This document shows, in pieces, positions 32,504 to 35,710 of a DNA stretch of 35,710 bases; the first letter of the stretch is position 1; every line of letters begins with the position of its first letter. The DNA is taken from positions 65,958 through 101,667 of the forward strand of contig MHOO01000011.1 in NCBI GenBank assembly GCA_001820095.1. The letters are read 5' to 3'. The stretch comes from Candidatus Staskawiczbacteria bacterium RIFCSPHIGHO2_01_FULL_39_25 (lineage in GTDB: Bacteria; Patescibacteriota; Minisyncoccia; Minisyncoccales; Staskawiczbacteraceae). Position numbers and translations under genes: made by a program. Below the pieces are notes generated by a model. That model ran no database searches and had not been told where the DNA came from. It saw only the letters and a program-made list of their open reading frames with translations.

Positions 32504-33568
32504 ATGGATTATTTATCACATTTAAAAAAGATTTTAGATATTGCCATGCAGGAAGGGGCATCCGATTTGCTTATTTCAGTGAACCACTCTCCCACCATAC
32601 GGGTTACCGGGCAGCTTATTGCTTTATTGCGAGAAAAGAAAGTTACCCCAGAAGATGCAAAGGGATTTGCTTTTAGCTTAATTAATGAGTCTAAACAGCA
32701 AAAATTATTAGCAGAAAAAGAAATTGATTTTTCCTATGATTTTGACGGTAAAACAAGGTTTAGGGTAAATATCTTTTTTCAGCGGGATTGCATAAGCTTG
32801 GCAATGCGCCTTATTTCTTCAAAAATAAAAACCGTTGAAGAGTTATTGCTTCCGCCCATTTTGCATGAATTCAACCATAAAAAACAAGGGTTATTATTGA
32901 TGACTGGCGCCTCTGGCCAGGGAAAATCCACTACGCTCGCAGCTCTTCTAGATGAAATAAACCACTCTAACGCCGTACATATTATTACGGTTGAAGATCC
33001 CATAGAATATATTTATACAGGGGATAAATCCATTATTGAGCAAAGAGAAGTTTCGGTTGATACCAATAGTTTTACAAGTGCGCTAAGGTCTATTCTAAGA
33101 CAAAATCCAGATGTAATTATGGTCGGAGAGATGAGAGACTTGGAAACTATTTCTACTACGATCACCGCGGCTGAAACCGGGCACTTAGTGTTTGCCACAC
33201 TCCACACAAATTCAGTTTCCCAATCCATTCATAGGATTATTGATGTTTTCCCCGCTGAACAGCAAAATCAAATAAGGTTTCAACTGGCAGGATCTTTGCT
33301 GGGCGTAGTTTCTCAAAGGCTGATTCCGCGGATTAGTGGAGGGTTTATACCGGTATGCGAAGTCATGATATGCAATACGGCAGTTTCTAATTTAATTAGG
33401 GAAAATAAAATTCATGAAATACCGACAGTGATTGAAACCTCATCAAAAGAGGGGATGATTTCTCTTAATAGAGCATTATCTGATCTCGTCAGAAAAAAGG
33501 AAATCTCCTTAAAGGATTCTATCCGTTATTCTTCAAATCCCTTGGAGTTAAAAAATCTTTTAAAATAA
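32504..33568 (+). CDS. pilT: Twitching motility/retraction ATPase PilT
   Basis: GASDLLISVNHSPTIRVTGQL, GASGQGKSTTLAALLDEIN, EDPIEYI, QREVSVDTNSFTSALRSILRQNPDVIMVGEMRDLETI. Confidence 0.93.
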   Translation: MDYLSHLKKILDIAMQEGASDLLISVNHSPTIRVTGQLIALLREKKVTPEDAKGFAFSLINESKQQKLLAEKEIDFSYDFDGKTRFRVNIFFQRDCISLAMRLISSKIKTVEELLLPPILHEFNHKKQGLLLMTGASGQGKSTTLAALLDEINHSNAVHIITVEDPIEYIYTGDKSIIEQREVSVDTNSFTSALRSILRQNPDVIMVGEMRDLETISTTITAAETGHLVFATLHTNSVSQSIHRIIDVFPAEQQNQIRFQLAGSLLGVVSQRLIPRISGGFIPVCEVMICNTAVSNLIRENKIHEIPTVIETSSKEGMISLNRALSDLVRKKEISLKDSIRYSSNPLELKNLLK

Positions 33569-33608
33569 TAATTGTTTTGACGTAGGGGCTATCTTGGTCC
33601 CTTAGGCT

Positions 33609-34817
33609 ATGAAGTTTAATTATAAAGCAAGAACAAGAGCCGGGAAGATAGAAACCGGCGTTATTGAAGCTAGTTCCGAAGAAGCAGCAGCTCTTATTTT
33701 ACAAAAATATAATATTTTTGTAACTTCTTTGGAAGAACAGAAGACGCAAAGATTTTTCTTAAGCAATATAAAGTTTGAAAGAAAAATTTCAAAAAAAGAC
33801 TTAGCAATATTCTTCCGACAGCTTTCGGTGATGTTGGAATCCCGGGTTCCCGTAGTCCAGAGCCTTTCCAGTTTAGCCGGACAAACGAGCAAGAGTAATT
33901 TTAAAAAAGTAATATTAGACATATCCAGTTTAGTTGAAGAAGGCGTCTTGCTTTCAGAGGCCTTAGCTGCCCATCCGAAAATCTTTGATAGTTTTTATAT
34001 CAACTTAGTTAAATCAGGGGAAGCATCCGGCAATATTGCCGGGGCGTTTAATTATATTTCAGAACACATAGAAAGAGATAACGACATCGTAGTGCAGGTT
34101 AAGCAGGCAATGATATATCCCGCTTTTGTAATATCGGTGCTTTTCATAGTCATTGGAATCATTATAGCGGAAGTAGTGCCAAAAATAGCAGATCTCATTA
34201 AGGAATCTAATACCCAGCCCCCCCTTTTTACGGTCCTGATGCTGAAATTTTATAAATTTTTAGAAAATTATTGGTGGGCCTTGCTGGCAGGGATATTCTT
34301 ATTAATCTCTGCGGCATTTTTTTATTTTAGGACAGAAACAGGGAAAAGAAATCTTAATAGAATATCTTTAAAAATACCCTTAATAGGCAATATTTTGAAA
34401 AAAGTGTTTCTTACCCGGTTTTGCGGCAATATTTCAACTTTAATGGTAGCGGGAATTTCCATTAATAGGGCCCTGAAAATTACGGAAGATACGGTGAATA
34501 ACGTGGTCTATAAAGAGATTATTATGGCGGTAGAGAAAGAAGTATCGGAAGGAGAAAGAATAAGCTCGGCATTAGCGAAACATAAAGATTATTTCCCTTC
34601 TTTTGTCATTCAAATGATTAAGGTCGGTGAAGAAACTGGAAAGTTAGATAAAACATTAATAGAAGTGGTAAATTTCTATCAGAAAGATGTAAAAAGAGCC
34701 GTAGATTTATTTTCAACTCTTATAGAACCTATTTTAATAATATTTTTAGGCGCCATTGTAGCTATGCTTGCCGTTTCGGTTTTAGCCCCTCTTTATGGGG
34801 CGCTGGGAACCATCTAA
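33609..34817 (+). CDS. pilC: Type IV pilus inner membrane platform protein PilC (GspF family)
   Basis: FNYKARTRAGKIETGVIEASS; FFRQLSVMLESRVPVVQSLSSLA; VKSGEASGN; TLIEPILIIFLGAIVAMLAVSVLAPLY. Confidence 0.93.
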   Translation: MKFNYKARTRAGKIETGVIEASSEEAAALILQKYNIFVTSLEEQKTQRFFLSNIKFERKISKKDLAIFFRQLSVMLESRVPVVQSLSSLAGQTSKSNFKKVILDISSLVEEGVLLSEALAAHPKIFDSFYINLVKSGEASGNIAGAFNYISEHIERDNDIVVQVKQAMIYPAFVISVLFIVIGIIIAEVVPKIADLIKESNTQPPLFTVLMLKFYKFLENYWWALLAGIFLLISAAFFYFRTETGKRNLNRISLKIPLIGNILKKVFLTRFCGNISTLMVAGISINRALKITEDTVNNVVYKEIIMAVEKEVSEGERISSALAKHKDYFPSFVIQMIKVGEETGKLDKTLIEVVNFYQKDVKRAVDLFSTLIEPILIIFLGAIVAMLAVSVLAPLYGALGTI

Positions 34818-34876
34818 GTGCCGCATTATGGCATATAGTTTCAATGCATGTTAAAATTAACTAACTTATAGGGCTT

Positions 34877-35341
34877 ATGCAAACATCAAGATATAATCAT
34901 AAGAAAAATAAATCTCTGGCGGGGTTTACCATTATTGAGCTGTTGGTCGTGGTTTCCATTATAGCCGTGCTAGCCTCTATTGTACTGGTAAATGTTACGG
35001 GGTATATCAATAAAGGAAAAAATGCCGCAATAAGGGGAAATTTAGCCACGGTGGTAACGAACGGATCCATATTTTATGATAACAATGGCACGTTTGATAA
35101 CTTCTGCGCCAACGCCTACTTCACCAGCCCTTCAGCCGCAATTACCTCTGCGGGCGGTACGGCTGCTTGTGTTGAAAAGGGAGATAACACCGCCTGGTGC
35201 GCCTGCTCAACGATGAAGGTTACGGTTGAAGAGCCCTTAAACAGCACATTCTGCGTAGATTCTACGGGGTATAAAAAAGTAACGCAAAACATCGGTTTGT
35301 GCCCTACAAGATGCCCTGCGGCAGGAGCGTGTGTGGATTAG
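34877..35341 (+). CDS. Type IV pilin (prepilin)
   Basis: Prepilin signal SLAG^FTIIELLVVVSIIAVLASIVLVNV; Cys-rich C-terminal domain. Confidence 0.93.
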   Translation: MQTSRYNHKKNKSLAGFTIIELLVVVSIIAVLASIVLVNVTGYINKGKNAAIRGNLATVVTNGSIFYDNNGTFDNFCANAYFTSPSAAITSAGGTAACVEKGDNTAWCACSTMKVTVEEPLNSTFCVDSTGYKKVTQNIGLCPTRCPAAGACVD

Positions 35342-35443
35342 AGTTACAAAACAGATTAGAATTAGTTTTACAAGGAGTTATCCACAGACTTATATTGCGT
35401 ATACTGGTGATACATATTAAAATTGTATTAGCTGATAAAACTT

Positions 35444-35710
35444 ATGCGAACATCAAAAGGTTTCACCATCATTGAACTGTTAGTCGTAGTTTCCATTATT
35501 GCCGTATTGGCTGCTATTGTACTAGTGAATGTAACGGGCTATATCAACCGAGGCAAGAATGCTTCAATAAAATCAAATTTGGCTACCGTAGCGACGAATG
35601 GTTCTATTTTCTTCTATAATAACAGCACCTACGACGCCTTCTGCACCAACGCCTACTTCACCAGCCCTTCAGCGGCAATTACTGCTGCCGGCGGCACGGC
35701 TATTTGCACC
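35444..35710 (+). CDS. Second type IV pilin (truncated by window end)
   Basis: MRTSKGFTIIELLVVVSIIAVLAAIVLVNVTGYINRGKNASIKSNLATVATNGSIFFYNNSTYDAFCTNAYFTSPSAAITAAGGTAIC; close paralog of the preceding pilin. Confidence 0.93.
   Translation, partial: MRTSKGFTIIELLVVVSIIAVLAAIVLVNVTGYINRGKNASIKSNLATVATNGSIFFYNNSTYDAFCTNAYFTSPSAAITAAGGTAICT

Noticed and set aside
1-35710. Alternative genetic code (TGA as Gly, as in some CPR groups)
   Set aside because: Core genes are intact with standard stops and I saw no in-frame TGA inside conserved domains.

Overview
The window looks like a contiguous chromosomal segment of a small-genome bacterium. Gene content suggests Candidate Phyla Radiation/Patescibacteria (inference). 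It carries DNA repair and recombination genes (ruvB fragment, uvrB, ruvA, mutM, PHP-type polX, stand-alone 5'-nuclease, holA), translation genes (rpsT, infC-rpmI-rplT, smpB-ssrA/tmRNA, tsaE), a Mur ligase, greA, and a type IV pilus locus (pilM-N-O, two pilB-type ATPases, pilT, pilC, tandem pilins). The most notable observations are: (1) uvrB is split inside its Walker A motif by a ~556-aa intein with LAGLIDADG blocks and an XRE-like HTH; (2) 7-nt-periodic repeats lie in-frame in variable loops of five housekeeping genes (tsaE, mutM, uvrB, murE-like, polX), and related heptads form arms of palindromic intergenic elements; (3) two candidate small structured RNAs have good sigma70 promoters and terminators (about 316-495 and 20287-20443), and a three-way-junction motif lies at 17735-17790; (4) several genes have a -10 hexamer 5-6 nt upstream of ATG, suggesting leaderless mRNAs; (5) tmRNA encodes an inferred tag ANLFNKRQPALAYA. 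No CRISPR array, transposase, rRNA or tRNA was recognised. All homology calls come from motif recognition without database searches.
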